From Ureibacillus acetophenoni (GTDB taxonomy: Bacteria; Bacillota; Bacilli; Bacillales_A; Planococcaceae), in NCBI RefSeq assembly GCF_900220965.1, contig NZ_OBQC01000008.1, forward strand, positions 1 to 64,000: a stretch of DNA of 64,000 bases, written 5' to 3'. Made by a program: the position numbers and the translations under genes. Under the pieces are notes generated by a model, which worked only from the letters and a program-made list of their open reading frames with translations, ran no database searches and was not told the DNA's origin. Shown here piece after piece: positions 43,248-51,694 of this stretch. Numbering within the stretch: position 1 is the first letter of the stretch; every line of letters starts with the position of its first letter.

Positions 43248-44609
43248 ATGGCATTACCAGTAAAGAAAAATGACCGAAGAACAGTTTATATAGAAGACTT
43301 AACTCATGATGGAAATGGCGTTGCAAAGATTGATGGGTATCCATTATTCATACAAGGAGCGCTTCCTCAAGAAACAGCTGAAATTCATGTGTTAAAGACC
43401 CTTAAAAATTATGGGTTTGCAAAAATTGTAGAAATTAAAGAACCATCACCTGATCGAGTGAAAGCACCTTGTATTTATTTTGGAAAGTGCGGAGGATGTC
43501 AGCTCCAACACCTTTCTTATGAAGGCCAGTTAAAGTGGAAAGAAAACATGGTGAAGAACGTCATGAAACGTATTGGGAAGATTGACGCACCTGTACTTCC
43601 AGTTAAGGGAATGCAAGATCCTTGGAACTACCGGAATAAATCACAAATTCCTTTCAGTACGACTGAAACAGGACCGATTGCAGGATTTTATAAATCGAAA
43701 TCCCATGAAATTGTTGATATGGAGCGCTGCTTAATCCAAGTAGGTGAGGCGGATGCCATCATGGCAAACCTCAAAAAAGAACTAGAAGAAATAGGCTTAC
43801 AACCATACAATGAAGCCTCACATACAGGTATGCTACGTCATGTGGTTGTACGTAAAGGGCGCGCAACTGGTGAGGTAATGGTTGTTTTAGTAACGAATAA
43901 ACATAAATTCCCTCAAAAAGATGCAGCTATTGAAGTGGTACGTAAGCTTGTACCAAATGTGACATCGATTGTTCAAAATATTAACATTGAAAAAACGAAC
44001 GTTATTTTGGGCAATGAAACTTATACACTCTGGGGAAAAGATACGATTGAAGATACAATTGGTGGAGTACGTTTTGAAATCTCTGCGCGGTCATTCTATC
44101 AAGTAAACCCAGTTCAAACAGAAGTGTTGTACAAGCAAGCATTAGATTATGCTCAGTTAAAAGGCGATGAGACAGTCATTGATGCATATTGTGGTATTGG
44201 GACAATTTCGTTGTTTTTAGCGGAGAAAGCAAAGCAAGTAATGGGTGTTGAGATTGTAGAGCAAGCAATTGAAGATGCAAAACGCAATGCTGAACTGAAT
44301 GGTTTTACGAATACGTATTTCGAAGCGGGCCCAGCAGAAGAAGTAATCCCACGCTGGTATGCTGATGGTAAAGAAGCAGATGTCTTAGTGGTGGACCCAC
44401 CTCGTAAAGGCTGTGACGAGGCATTGTTGAAAACGATTATTGAGCACAAGCCGAAAAGAGTGGTATATGTATCATGTAACCCTGCAACGTTAGCGAGGGA
44501 TTTAAGAATTCTTGAAGACGGTGGATACAAAACGGTAGAAATCCAGCCAGTGGATATGTTCCCTCAGACGACGCATTGTGAAGCGGTAGCGTGGTTGGAA
44601 CAAAAATAG
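43248..44609 (+). CDS. rlmCD: 23S rRNA (uracil-5)-methyltransferase RlmCD
   Basis: 453 residues. N-terminal TRAM domain (about 8-68), iron-sulfur cysteines C75, C81 and C84 (APCIYFGKCGGCQLQH) with a fourth in MERCLIQ, and a Rossmann methyltransferase domain with DAYCGIGTISLFLA, VDPPRKGCDEALL and nucleophile C410 in YVSCNPATLARD. In B. subtilis the YefA enzyme methylates U747 and U1939. GGAGGAC precedes ATG. Its last 65 nt resemble four sequences downstream (46563, 48074, 50335, 51620). In streptococci rum-type genes of this family are integration sites for large mobile elements. Confidence 0.95.
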   Translation: MALPVKKNDRRTVYIEDLTHDGNGVAKIDGYPLFIQGALPQETAEIHVLKTLKNYGFAKIVEIKEPSPDRVKAPCIYFGKCGGCQLQHLSYEGQLKWKENMVKNVMKRIGKIDAPVLPVKGMQDPWNYRNKSQIPFSTTETGPIAGFYKSKSHEIVDMERCLIQVGEADAIMANLKKELEEIGLQPYNEASHTGMLRHVVVRKGRATGEVMVVLVTNKHKFPQKDAAIEVVRKLVPNVTSIVQNINIEKTNVILGNETYTLWGKDTIEDTIGGVRFEISARSFYQVNPVQTEVLYKQALDYAQLKGDETVIDAYCGIGTISLFLAEKAKQVMGVEIVEQAIEDAKRNAELNGFTNTYFEAGPAEEVIPRWYADGKEADVLVVDPPRKGCDEALLKTIIEHKPKRVVYVSCNPATLARDLRILEDGGYKTVEIQPVDMFPQTTHCEAVAWLEQK

Positions 44610-44636
44610 AAAATACTTTAATGTAAATTAAATTAC

Positions 44637-44674
44637 CCCCATAAATGTTTATTTTATATCGAACATTTATGGGG
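44637..44674. other. 13-bp inverted repeat after rlmCD
   Basis: CCCCATAAATGTT (44637-44649) and AACATTTATGGGG (44662-44674) pair perfectly, but no T-run follows on the plus strand. It may be a terminator of a weak type or an element boundary. Confidence 0.6.
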
Positions 44675-44746
44675 ATAACATGGCTATATGCTATAACTGA
44701 AATAGTAGCTAGTAGACTATGTAAGCAATCTAAAATGTTGAAAATA

Positions 44747-44777
44747 TATATAGTTAACTATATAATTAAGTTAACTT
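44747..44777 (+). promoter_or_regulatory. MarR operator upstream of marR
   Basis: A perfect 18-bp palindrome, TATATAGTT followed by AACTATATA, at 44747-44764, and a shorter palindrome AAGTTAACTT at 44768-44777, lie just before the MarR-family gene. The same 18 bp recur exactly at 45265-45282 before the dehydrogenase gene, which strongly suggests binding by the encoded regulator. Confidence 0.8.
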
Positions 44778-44801
44778 CATTAATGAAGGAGACAAAATAA
44801 C

Positions 44802-45245
44802 TTGCTAGAACATTATAAAAAACCGTACATTGTTCCATCGATCAAAACGATTGATAACTTGGTGAAAAAATATGGTGATAGTCATTTAAAGGAAATTGAT
44901 TTGACTCATAGTCAAACGAATATCATCATTTTTTTGCATCAGGAAAACCATCGTAAAATCCAACAAAGAGATATTGAAAAAGCATTAAATTTAACTAATC
45001 CGACTGTAAGTGTATTATTATCGCGATTAGAAGAAAAGAATTTTATTAAACGTGTAACAGACCCGGTAGATAATCGTTCACGTATTATTGAACTGACAGA
45101 TAAAGTGGATCCAATATTAGAAGGGATTTATGAACATCTTAGTCATACAGAACAATTACTTTTTAGCGGGCTTTCAAAGCAAGAAATTAAAGCGCTTTCA
45201 GACTCTTTAAAAAAGATCGCTATAAATGCTGCGAAGCTTTTATAG
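44802..45245 (+). CDS. MarR-family transcriptional regulator
   Basis: 147 residues with a winged helix-turn-helix (about 45-110): IQQRDIEKALNLTNPTVSVLLSRLEEKNFIKR followed by the wing VDNRSRIIELTD. It starts with TTG 44802, 10 nt after GGAG. It very likely represses its own gene and the dehydrogenase gene that follows, since both are preceded by the same 18-bp palindrome. Such regulators respond to small phenolic or oxidant molecules; the ligand here is unknown. First gene of the region downstream of rlmCD. Confidence 0.9.
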   Translation: MLEHYKKPYIVPSIKTIDNLVKKYGDSHLKEIDLTHSQTNIIIFLHQENHRKIQQRDIEKALNLTNPTVSVLLSRLEEKNFIKRVTDPVDNRSRIIELTDKVDPILEGIYEHLSHTEQLLFSGLSKQEIKALSDSLKKIAINAAKLL

Positions 45246-45264
45246 GCGCTTCTTTTTTGGATAA

Positions 45265-45282
45265 TATATAGTTAACTATATA
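45265..45282 (+). promoter_or_regulatory. MarR operator upstream of the dehydrogenase gene
   Basis: Exact copy of the 18-bp palindrome at 44747-44764, located 76-93 nt before the ATG at 45358. Confidence 0.8.
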
Positions 45283-45357
45283 AATTGGTGTGCTGGTTGA
45301 GGAAAAGTTCTTTCTAAGTTCACTTTGAAATTCTTAAAACTATTGGGGGAGACCAAA

Positions 45358-46398
45358 ATGAAAGCATTAGTATTAAATGAAATAAACAAAATTTCATTAC
45401 AAGAAGTGGAAAAACCACAAATCATCAACCCAGGTGATGCAATCATTCGTGTCACATTAACAACAATTTGTGGTAGTGATATACACTTAATCCATGGGCA
45501 TATGCATTCTACACCTGGCTATGTAGTAGGTCATGAATTTGTAGGTGTTGTTGAAGAAGTTGGTAGTGATGTAGTAGACTTTAAGCCAGGTGATCGCGTA
45601 ACTGGTCCACCAGCACTACATTGTGGGCAATGTGATAATTGCCAAGCAGGTTATACATCACATTGTACACGTGGAGGAATTCTTGGAAGTGGACCAGAAA
45701 TGGGTGATTTGTCGGGAACGCAAAGTGAGTATGTTCGTATTCCATTCGCAGATCTCAATTTAGTTCATATTCCTGAGAATTTAACAGATGAGCAAGTCTT
45801 ATTTGTCGGAGATATTTTATCAACTGGTTATTCGGCTGCAGTGGATGCAGAGATTAAAACTGGAGATTCAGTTGTTGTATTTGGTGCTGGACCAGTAGGA
45901 TTATGTGCTGTAGCTTCAGCAAAATTATTTAGTCCTGGACAAATTATCTTAGTTGATATGGATAAGTCTCGTTTAGAAATGGGCCGTAAAATTGGCGCAA
46001 CTCATGTTATAACTGCAGGCGAAGAGAATGTTTTAGAAGTAATCCAACAATTAACAAATGGCAAAGGTGCGGATGCAGCACTTGAAGCTGCAGGCGTTGA
46101 ACCGACATTCCTGCAAGCAGTTCGATGCTTAGGTGTAGGTGGAAGAGTATCACTCGTTGGAATACCTAGTAAGGACATAGCAGTACCATTCCCAGAAATA
46201 TTCTTTAAAAACTTAACAATTCGTTTCGGATTAGGTGATCTTAAAAATATGAAACGCCTTATCCGTATGGTTGAAACGGGTCAATTAGACTTAACACCAC
46301 TAATAACACATCGTATGAGCCTAAACGATATTGAAAAAGGTTACGAAATCTTCGAAAACCGAAAAGAACCAGTTATTAAAATTGCAGTAACTCCTTAA
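45358..46398 (+). CDS. Zinc-dependent alcohol dehydrogenase (MDR family)
   Basis: 346 residues. Catalytic zinc ligands in TTICGSDIHL and GYVVGHEFVGVVEEVG, and the structural zinc cysteine cluster CGQCDNCQAGYTSHC (about 91-105) are all there; the cofactor fold shows VVFGAGPVGLCAV and a D in VDMDKSR, suggesting NAD. The natural alcohol or aldehyde cannot be told. GGGGGAG precedes ATG 45358; the frame opens at 45325 without support. It forms a regulatory pair with the MarR gene and ends with a terminator. It lies in the first cassette after rlmCD. Confidence 0.9.
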   Translation: MKALVLNEINKISLQEVEKPQIINPGDAIIRVTLTTICGSDIHLIHGHMHSTPGYVVGHEFVGVVEEVGSDVVDFKPGDRVTGPPALHCGQCDNCQAGYTSHCTRGGILGSGPEMGDLSGTQSEYVRIPFADLNLVHIPENLTDEQVLFVGDILSTGYSAAVDAEIKTGDSVVVFGAGPVGLCAVASAKLFSPGQIILVDMDKSRLEMGRKIGATHVITAGEENVLEVIQQLTNGKGADAALEAAGVEPTFLQAVRCLGVGGRVSLVGIPSKDIAVPFPEIFFKNLTIRFGLGDLKNMKRLIRMVETGQLDLTPLITHRMSLNDIEKGYEIFENRKEPVIKIAVTP

Positions 46399-46434
46399 GA
46401 AATAATATTGAATAACATCCTATATAGATGAAAT

Positions 46435-46476
46435 AATCCCAACTCCTCTATAAGTTTAATTGAAGTTGGGGTTTAT
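46435..46476 (+). terminator. Terminator after the zinc alcohol dehydrogenase gene
   Basis: AATCCCAACT pairs with AGTTGGGGTT (G-U pair) and TTAT follows. Confidence 0.65.
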
Positions 46477-46562
46477 AATGATCGATTTTAAATAGCTAGG
46501 CCTTAGTTAAAAAGTTAAATAGGCTAGATTGCTCTGACATAGGTACCAAGCCTTTTTAATAT

Positions 46563-46622
46563 ACCCACCAACATCTTTTGTTGTCACATACAATCTGCAA
46601 ATTGTGGTGCGGTCTGTAGCAA
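46563..46622 (+). repeat. rlmCD 3'-end-like repeat, copy A
   Basis: ACCCACCAACATC...TTGTTGTCACATAC...CTGCAAATTGTGGTGCGGTC aligns with copies B-D and, more loosely, with the rlmCD 3' end. It is the most decayed copy. It separates the marR/dehydrogenase pair from the amine oxidase gene. The rest of 46477-46782 has no gene I can support. Confidence 0.6.
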
Positions 46623-46782
46623 CCCATCCGGCCATTTAGTGGATCATTCATCTCTACAAAGTTAGATAATTATGTTAAAAAGTAAATATAAGAGTTCCTA
46701 CTGATGATACAATTGAATAATGAAGAATTCTGTGTTTTATATATTTTCATACTAGTAGACGCAGTTATTAGGAGGAAAAAAT

Positions 46783-47889
46783 ATGAACAATCCTGTAATT
46801 ATTGTTGGTGCAGGTTTAAGTGGCCTACGTGCTGCATCACTACTTACTGAACAAGGCATTAAATGTAAGGTCCTTGAGGCTAGAGATAGAATTGGTGGTA
46901 GGGCTTTGAGTACCTCTGTTCCCAATAGACCTGATCTAGGTAAATTTGACCTTGGCCCGACGTGGTTTTGGCCACAGGATGAAAGCTATATTGCTAATCT
47001 TGTTAAAGAACTAGATTTAGAAACTTTTGAACAATATAACGCAGGTGAAATATTGATAGAACGATTCCAAATCAAGCCACCAGAACGTTGTGAATTGAAA
47101 GATAATTCTTCTGAAAAGTGGGTTCGCTTGACTGGTGGTGTGGAGTCACTAATTGATGCTATAGCAAAGACTATTCCATTAGAAATCGTCCAGCTAGAAA
47201 CGCGTGTTAAGAAAATTCGGCAAAACGAGGCTGGGGAAATCACGGTAGAAGCAGAACTTGCTGATGGAAATACAAAAGAATTTCCTGCAAGTGCTGTTAT
47301 ATCAGCATTGCCTCCTCGACTTGTAGCGCGTCACATTGAATTTTCACCTGCCCTTCCTCCAAATCTGATAACTGACATTGAAAATAAACCAACTTGGATG
47401 GCGGATCAAGCCAAGGCAGTTGCCGTTTATAATCGTCCCTTCTGGAGGGAAATGGGCCTTTCTGGATTTGTGTTGAGTTCTGTTGGTCCTTTACAAGAAA
47501 TATATGATGCTTCTCCAGATAATGGCTCTGGTGCATTATTTGGGTTCTTCGGAATGCCGGCAGAAGTACGTAAAGAAATGGGCGAAGAGAAAATTATTAA
47601 AATGGTTAATGACCAGCTAGTTAAGCTCTTTGGGAGTGAAGCTAAAAATCCAAAGGCTATTTTTTATAAAGATTGGTCCAGTGATTCAAAAACGGCTGTT
47701 GAAAAAGATTATAGTCCAATTAGAAATTACCAGAGTTATGGTCAGCCACAGGTAGAAGGTAAATGGAAAAACAAAGTTATTTTTGCTGGGACAGAGACTA
47801 ATTCACAATATAGTGGTCATCTTGAAGGAGCGCTTCGATCAGCCGAACAAGCAGTTTCTAAAATCATTAATTTAAAGTCAAGCACTTAG
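46783..47889 (+). CDS. Flavin-containing amine oxidoreductase
   Basis: 368 residues of the monoamine oxidase/FAD-dependent oxidoreductase family. N-terminal FAD-binding VGAGLSGLRAASLL (7-20) with LEARDRIGGRA (about 33-43), a middle substrate domain, and the C-terminal FAD motif VIFAGTETNSQYSGHLEGALRSAE (about 330-353), where the flavin pyrimidine is held. It is shorter than typical monoamine oxidases (about 450), and the substrate is unknown. TTAGGAGG precedes ATG. It stands alone between repeat copies A and B. Confidence 0.85.
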   Translation: MNNPVIIVGAGLSGLRAASLLTEQGIKCKVLEARDRIGGRALSTSVPNRPDLGKFDLGPTWFWPQDESYIANLVKELDLETFEQYNAGEILIERFQIKPPERCELKDNSSEKWVRLTGGVESLIDAIAKTIPLEIVQLETRVKKIRQNEAGEITVEAELADGNTKEFPASAVISALPPRLVARHIEFSPALPPNLITDIENKPTWMADQAKAVAVYNRPFWREMGLSGFVLSSVGPLQEIYDASPDNGSGALFGFFGMPAEVRKEMGEEKIIKMVNDQLVKLFGSEAKNPKAIFYKDWSSDSKTAVEKDYSPIRNYQSYGQPQVEGKWKNKVIFAGTETNSQYSGHLEGALRSAEQAVSKIINLKSST

Positions 47890-48029
47890 ATGAATGAGGA
47901 TTTACTACTTTTGTAGCAATTAATTTTCTCTCATTTGGTTTTATTAAGGTCTGTTTGAATTCCCTTTTATTCTAAGTTCCATTTTATCAGCTTTTGTAGT
48001 TTAATAAGCAATTGTTGAAGAATAGTAAG

Positions 48030-48065
48030 AAAAAGGCTCGTTTCCACTTCAATAGGAACCGAGCC
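48030..48065 (-). terminator. Minus-strand terminator-like hairpin beside repeat copy B
   Basis: Read on the minus strand, GGCTCGGTTCC pairs with GGAAACGAGCC (one mismatch) and is followed by TTTTTCTTAC. It would stop transcription arriving from the gntR/dehydrogenase operon. Confidence 0.65.
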
Positions 48066-48073
48066 AAATAATT

Positions 48074-48149
48074 AAACCCACCAGCACCCATGTGTTGCCA
48101 CATACACTCTGCACATTGTGAAGCGGTCGTGTTGCTGGAGTTAATATAA
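48074..48149 (+). repeat. rlmCD 3'-end-like repeat, copy B
   Basis: CATTGTGAAGCGGT (48114-48127) is identical to 44574-44587 in rlmCD, and the frame around it ends as HCEAVVLLELI-stop, like HCEAVAWLEQK-stop of RlmCD. The left part, with CCCACCAGCACCC and ATGTGTTGCCACATACAC, is shared with copies A, C and D. It looks like the tail of a second rlmCD allele without the rest of the gene. Confidence 0.75.
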
Positions 48150-48154
48150 TCAAT

Positions 48155-48197
48155 AATTAAAAACGAAAAGGAGCGTGGCTACAATTAGCCATGCTCC
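48155..48197 (-). terminator. Terminator of the gntR/dehydrogenase operon
   Basis: On the minus strand GGAGCATGGCT pairs with AGCCACGCTCC and is followed by TTTTCGTTTTT. Confidence 0.85.
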
Positions 48198-48237
48198 TTT
48201 ATATAAAGAATAGATCTATATTAATCTATCAATTGTA

Positions 48238-49287
48238 TTATTTTTCTCCACTCATCGCGACTAAAATCTTAGATTGAGTTTTGTCGTTTGTTAACGTTTC
48301 GAATCCTTTATCAACGATTTCATCAAGTTCAATTTGACTTGTGATGATCCCTTGTGGATTTAGTTGACCAGAGCTCATTGCATCAATTGTTCTTTGGAAA
48401 ATTGTTGGTGTATAAACAATGGAAGACATAATATTAACTCCAGTGTTTGTAAGCTGAATTGGATTCCATTCAATTGGTCTTGCGAAGATTGACACAATCA
48501 TCATGTTACCACGTGGTTTTGTTACATCAATTGCTTGTTTGTATGTAGGAGCAACTCCCGCAACTTCAAAGGATACATCAACGCCATCCGCTACAATCGC
48601 TCGAACAGCTTGTACAGGATCTTCTTTACCAGAGTTAATTACATGTGTTGCACCTAATTCTTTTGCTTTTTCTAATCGATTGTCAGATAAATCTAATACG
48701 ATAACTTTGCTTGCACCAGATGCTTTTGCAGCGATCACTGTTAATAATCCAATTGGTCCAGCACCAAATACTGCAACAGAATCTCCTAGTGTAACTCCGG
48801 CATCTTTAACAGCTTGTACAGCAACAGCCATTGGTTCTACTAATGCACCGTCTTGTAATGTTAAGTTATCTGCTAAACGATGAACATTTGTTACAGGGAC
48901 GTTTGCATATTCTGCAAATCCACCGTTTCCATGTAATCCGATGAAGTTGAATCCATCATAACGATCGACATCTTCATGTTTGTTTCTATATGTTAATGTA
49001 GGATTAATTACAACACGGTCTCCTGCTTTAAAGTCAGTAACCTTAGAGCCAACTTCTTCGATGACACCAGCAAATTCATGACCCATTGTAAGTGGGGCAA
49101 CTTCACCTGTTAATTCAGCTTTAGCATCAACTGGTACGAATACTGGCCCTTCTTGATACTCATGTAAATCACTTCCACAAATACCGGCCCATGCTACTTT
49201 TACTTTCACTTCATCTTCTCTTAAAGCTCGTAATTCAACCTCTTCGACTCTAATATCTTTTACACCGTGCCAAACTGCTGCTTTCAT
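48238..49287 (-). CDS. 2,3-butanediol dehydrogenase-like MDR oxidoreductase
   Basis: 349 residues, closest in pattern to 2,3-butanediol dehydrogenase (BdhA): catalytic zinc site in WAGICGSDLHEY and TMGHEFAGVIEEVG, the glutamate of EPMAVAVQAVKDAG, and the NAD fold VAVFGAGPIGLLTV with D in VLDLSDNRLEKA. As in BdhA, the structural zinc cysteines are missing (the segment reads YRNKHEDVDRYDGFNFIGL). It may act on butanediol/acetoin or another vicinal diol. ATG 49287 lies 9 nt after GGGGG; an earlier ATG (49302) has no ribosome site. Follows the gntR gene by 25 nt in the same direction, an operon between repeats B and C. Confidence 0.85.
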   Translation of the reverse strand: MKAAVWHGVKDIRVEEVELRALREDEVKVKVAWAGICGSDLHEYQEGPVFVPVDAKAELTGEVAPLTMGHEFAGVIEEVGSKVTDFKAGDRVVINPTLTYRNKHEDVDRYDGFNFIGLHGNGGFAEYANVPVTNVHRLADNLTLQDGALVEPMAVAVQAVKDAGVTLGDSVAVFGAGPIGLLTVIAAKASGASKVIVLDLSDNRLEKAKELGATHVINSGKEDPVQAVRAIVADGVDVSFEVAGVAPTYKQAIDVTKPRGNMMIVSIFARPIEWNPIQLTNTGVNIMSSIVYTPTIFQRTIDAMSSGQLNPQGIITSQIELDEIVDKGFETLTNDKTQSKILVAMSGEK

Positions 49288-49312
49288 GTATTTTACCCCC
49301 ATAAAAATTTAA

Positions 49313-49945
49313 TTAATGGTGCCATAAAATAACATCTTTAATAGCCAATCGAGCATTTTCAAAATCCGACACTTCTATACATTTAATAAAAGTATGAATG
49401 GACTTATGATAGGATTCGACTTTATTCATTTTCCATTTTGTTTGTGCAGCTACATTTGTAACAAAGATGGTTTCTTTAAAGAACCGTAGCATCGCAATAT
49501 TTCCTGTAACCTCAATAAACAATTCTAACAAGTGGGCAAACGAAACAACATATTCATATATATTTTCAGTAGACTTTCTTTGTTTCATAGCTTCAAAACG
49601 GAATAATAGTTCGTTTTGCAAATCGGTAGTCCATTTTGGTTCACACCTTGTAAGTGCAAAATCCAATTGAGAATAAAGCGCTTCCAAATAATCCTTCAAT
49701 TCCTGATCCGAAATAGTCTTAACTCTTACACCTTTATGTTGTACTTTTTCAACAACACCATCTTTTTGTAATAGATAAAGAGCCTCACGGACAGGTGCAT
49801 GGCTTACTTGTAACTCTTTAGCGATTTCTGCTTCTATCAAACGCTGGCCTTGTTTATAATGACCAGAAAATATACGAAATAATAATTGTTCAGCTATTTG
49901 TTCCGAAATTGTTTTTTTCGAAATTGAATTATCACCAAACCCCAT
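49313..49945 (-). CDS. GntR-family (FadR/FCD-type) transcriptional regulator
   Basis: About 210 residues: N-terminal winged helix-turn-helix (ISEQIAEQLLFRIFSGHYKQGQRLIEAEIAKELQVSHAPVREAL, about 13-58) and an all-helical C-terminal ligand domain of FCD type. ATG 49945 follows GGAG by 7 nt. It is the first gene of an operon with the dehydrogenase and likely controls it. A candidate operator region with direct and inverted repeats lies upstream at 50015-50076. Confidence 0.88.
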   Translation of the reverse strand: MGFGDNSISKKTISEQIAEQLLFRIFSGHYKQGQRLIEAEIAKELQVSHAPVREALYLLQKDGVVEKVQHKGVRVKTISDQELKDYLEALYSQLDFALTRCEPKWTTDLQNELLFRFEAMKQRKSTENIYEYVVSFAHLLELFIEVTGNIAMLRFFKETIFVTNVAAQTKWKMNKVESYHKSIHTFIKCIEVSDFENARLAIKDVILWHH

Positions 49946-50014
49946 CAAACCACTCCAATAAACTTATTATCGTATATTTTAACATATTTCAGTGTATAGG
50001 GTGGCTAGCTAAAG

Positions 50015-50076
50015 GTGTTATATATTACAGATTATCAATAGTAAATGTGTTATATATTATATATTATCGATAATCT
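50015..50076 (-). promoter_or_regulatory. Candidate GntR operator region
   Basis: GTGTTATATATTA occurs at 50015-50027 and again at 50047-50059, AGATTATC (50029-50036) is inverted at 50069-50076, and a 12-bp palindrome ATTATCGATAAT lies at 50063-50074. It is the only conspicuous structure in front of the gntR gene. Confidence 0.4.
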
Positions 50077-50283
50077 ATAATAATCATTTTAATATAAAAA
50101 TTCATTACTTTCAATTATTAAGTTTTAGAATTAGTTTTATTATTTTTCTCCTTGGATTAATGTCTACTAGGATGGAAGCAACTAAATAAGTTAATTAGAC
50201 TGGTTTATAGATTCTCGCTACTAATTGGGGGATGTTAATTTAAAATGAAGATGGTGTTAGTTGAAGAAGTTACAGTTTAAGAT

Positions 50284-50325
50284 AAATAAGAATAAGACTC
50301 GATTCCATTGAATAGAAATCGAGCC
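50284..50325 (-). terminator. Minus-strand hairpin beside repeat copy C
   Basis: On the minus strand GGCTCGATTT pairs with GAATCGAGTC (imperfect) and TTATTCTTATTT follows. Its place relative to copy C is the same as that of the hairpin at 48030-48065 to copy B. Confidence 0.5.
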
Positions 50326-50334
50326 TAATGAATT

Positions 50335-50410
50335 AAACCCACCAACACCCATGTGTTGCCACCTACACTCTACGCAGTGAGAAGCGGTCGCGTGGTTGGA
50401 GTTAGTATAA
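50335..50410 (+). repeat. rlmCD 3'-end-like repeat, copy C
   Basis: The best-kept copy: GAAGCGGTCGCGTGGTTGGA (50381-50400) differs from rlmCD 44580-44599 at one of 20 positions, and the frame ends EAVAWLELV-stop against EAVAWLEQK-stop in RlmCD. The left part (CCCACCAACACCC, ATGTGTTGCCAC) matches copies A, B and D. It is followed at once by a terminator. It separates the gntR operon from the SDR gene. Confidence 0.8.
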
Positions 50411-50415
50411 TGAAA

Positions 50416-50454
50416 AAAGAACGAATTTCCGATGTGAAATTCGTTCTTTTTTTG
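50416..50454. terminator. Bidirectional terminator after repeat copy C
   Basis: The perfect 14-bp arms AAAGAACGAATTTC and GAAATTCGTTCTTT enclose 6 nt, with T-runs on both strands. It resembles the terminators at 51695 and 53818. Confidence 0.93.
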
Positions 50455-50711
50455 AACCTTAAGATGAAGTTATAAAACTAACGCGCAACTTACTTCAATT
50501 ATTGTATTTTTACTTTCTGACTCCGACCAGATATCGAAAAAGTCCTTTATAGAGATACTTGGATAGTTTTGTGCGGGCTAGTAGCTCTTATTAATTATTA
50601 GGATTGATAAAGGATAAAAGATGGAAAGCTGTTTAAAGTAATGATCATAGGGCAAAAAATGTACAAGAGATTTTTGCGTAGTAACTATTAAATAGATTGG
50701 AGATGATTTTG

Positions 50712-51605
50712 ATGAGAAACTCACATCTAACTGATCCACGTAAGAAATATTATTCTGAAAAATTCCCTGATCAGAAACAGAATACTCCAGCGCTACAGAG
50801 TAAAATGATCCCTAAACCTGACTGCGGAGAAGAATCGTATAAAGGATACAAACGCCTGGAAGGTCGTAATGCTTTGATTACTGGTGGGGATTCCGGAATT
50901 GGACGTGCTGTCGCTATTGCGTATGCGCGTGAAGGTGCAAATGTGGCTATTCAATATTTACCGGGAGAAGATGATGATGCCAATGAAGTCAAAGAACTAA
51001 TTGAAAAAGCAGGTAGAAAAGCATTACTTCTACCGTATGACTTTCGAAAAGATGGCACAGCTACAGAGATTGTTATGAAAACTGTGGAAGCGTTTGGTGG
51101 ATTGGACACGTTAGTATTAAACGCTGCCCAACAAATTGCACAGTCTACCCTAAGTGAATTATCAATCAAACAAGTGCAGGAAACATTCAAAGTAAACATC
51201 ATAAGTATGTTTGAGACCGTAAAAGCTGCAGAAGAACATCTGGAATCTGGAAGTGCGATTATTACTACCACATCTGTTCAAGCTACCAATCCGTCCGCAT
51301 CTTTAATGGATTATGCAGCTACAAAAAGTGCAATAAGTAACTTTACAATAAATCTTTCCTCCTACTTTGCTTCTAAGGGGGTGCGTGTCAATGGGGTTGC
51401 ACCAGGTCCAATTTGGACACCATTACAGTTGGATAAAGGACAATTACCAGGACAACTTCCTATGTTTGGCCAAAACACTCCTCTTGGCCGTGCGGGACAG
51501 CCGGTAGAGCTTGCGCCAGTGTATGTACTTCTAGCCTCCGATGAAGGAAGTTATATTACAGGTCAAATTTATGGGGTGACAGGTGGCGAGCCAATCGATT
51601 TGTAA
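50712..51605 (+). CDS. SDR family oxidoreductase (YdaD/YhdF-like)
   Basis: 297 residues. A polar N-terminal extension of about 45 residues (KKYYSEKFPDQKQ...PKPDCGEESYKGYKRLEGR) typical of the stress-related YdaD/YhdF/YhxC SDRs precedes the Rossmann fold: NALITGGDSGIGRAVAIAYAREGA, LVLNAAQQ, the active-site YAATK and VAPGPIWTPL. Probably NADP-dependent on an aldehyde or alcohol; substrate unknown. TTGGAGA precedes ATG 50712. Single gene between repeats C and D. In B. subtilis relatives belong to the general stress regulon; no sigma-B promoter was recognised here. Confidence 0.88.
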   Translation: MRNSHLTDPRKKYYSEKFPDQKQNTPALQSKMIPKPDCGEESYKGYKRLEGRNALITGGDSGIGRAVAIAYAREGANVAIQYLPGEDDDANEVKELIEKAGRKALLLPYDFRKDGTATEIVMKTVEAFGGLDTLVLNAAQQIAQSTLSELSIKQVQETFKVNIISMFETVKAAEEHLESGSAIITTTSVQATNPSASLMDYAATKSAISNFTINLSSYFASKGVRVNGVAPGPIWTPLQLDKGQLPGQLPMFGQNTPLGRAGQPVELAPVYVLLASDEGSYITGQIYGVTGGEPIDL

Positions 51606-51619
51606 TCTTAAGTGTGAGT

Positions 51620-51678
51620 TAACCCCACCAGACATATGTGTTGTCACTACACACTGTGAAGCGATTTCGTAATTAAAG
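51620..51678 (+). repeat. rlmCD 3'-end-like repeat, copy D
   Basis: CCCCACCAGACAT...ATGTGTTGTCAC...ACTGTGAAGCGATTTCGT aligns with copies A-C with small deletions. A terminator of the same family as that after copy C follows. It separates the SDR gene from the arsR operon. Confidence 0.65.
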
Positions 51679-51694
51679 CTAGTTTAATGGATGG

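Noticed and set aside
50240-50280. A short frame (about 11 codons) as the remnant of a dehydrogenase start
   Set aside because: It begins with MKMVLVEEV, vaguely like MDR starts, but is too short to support.
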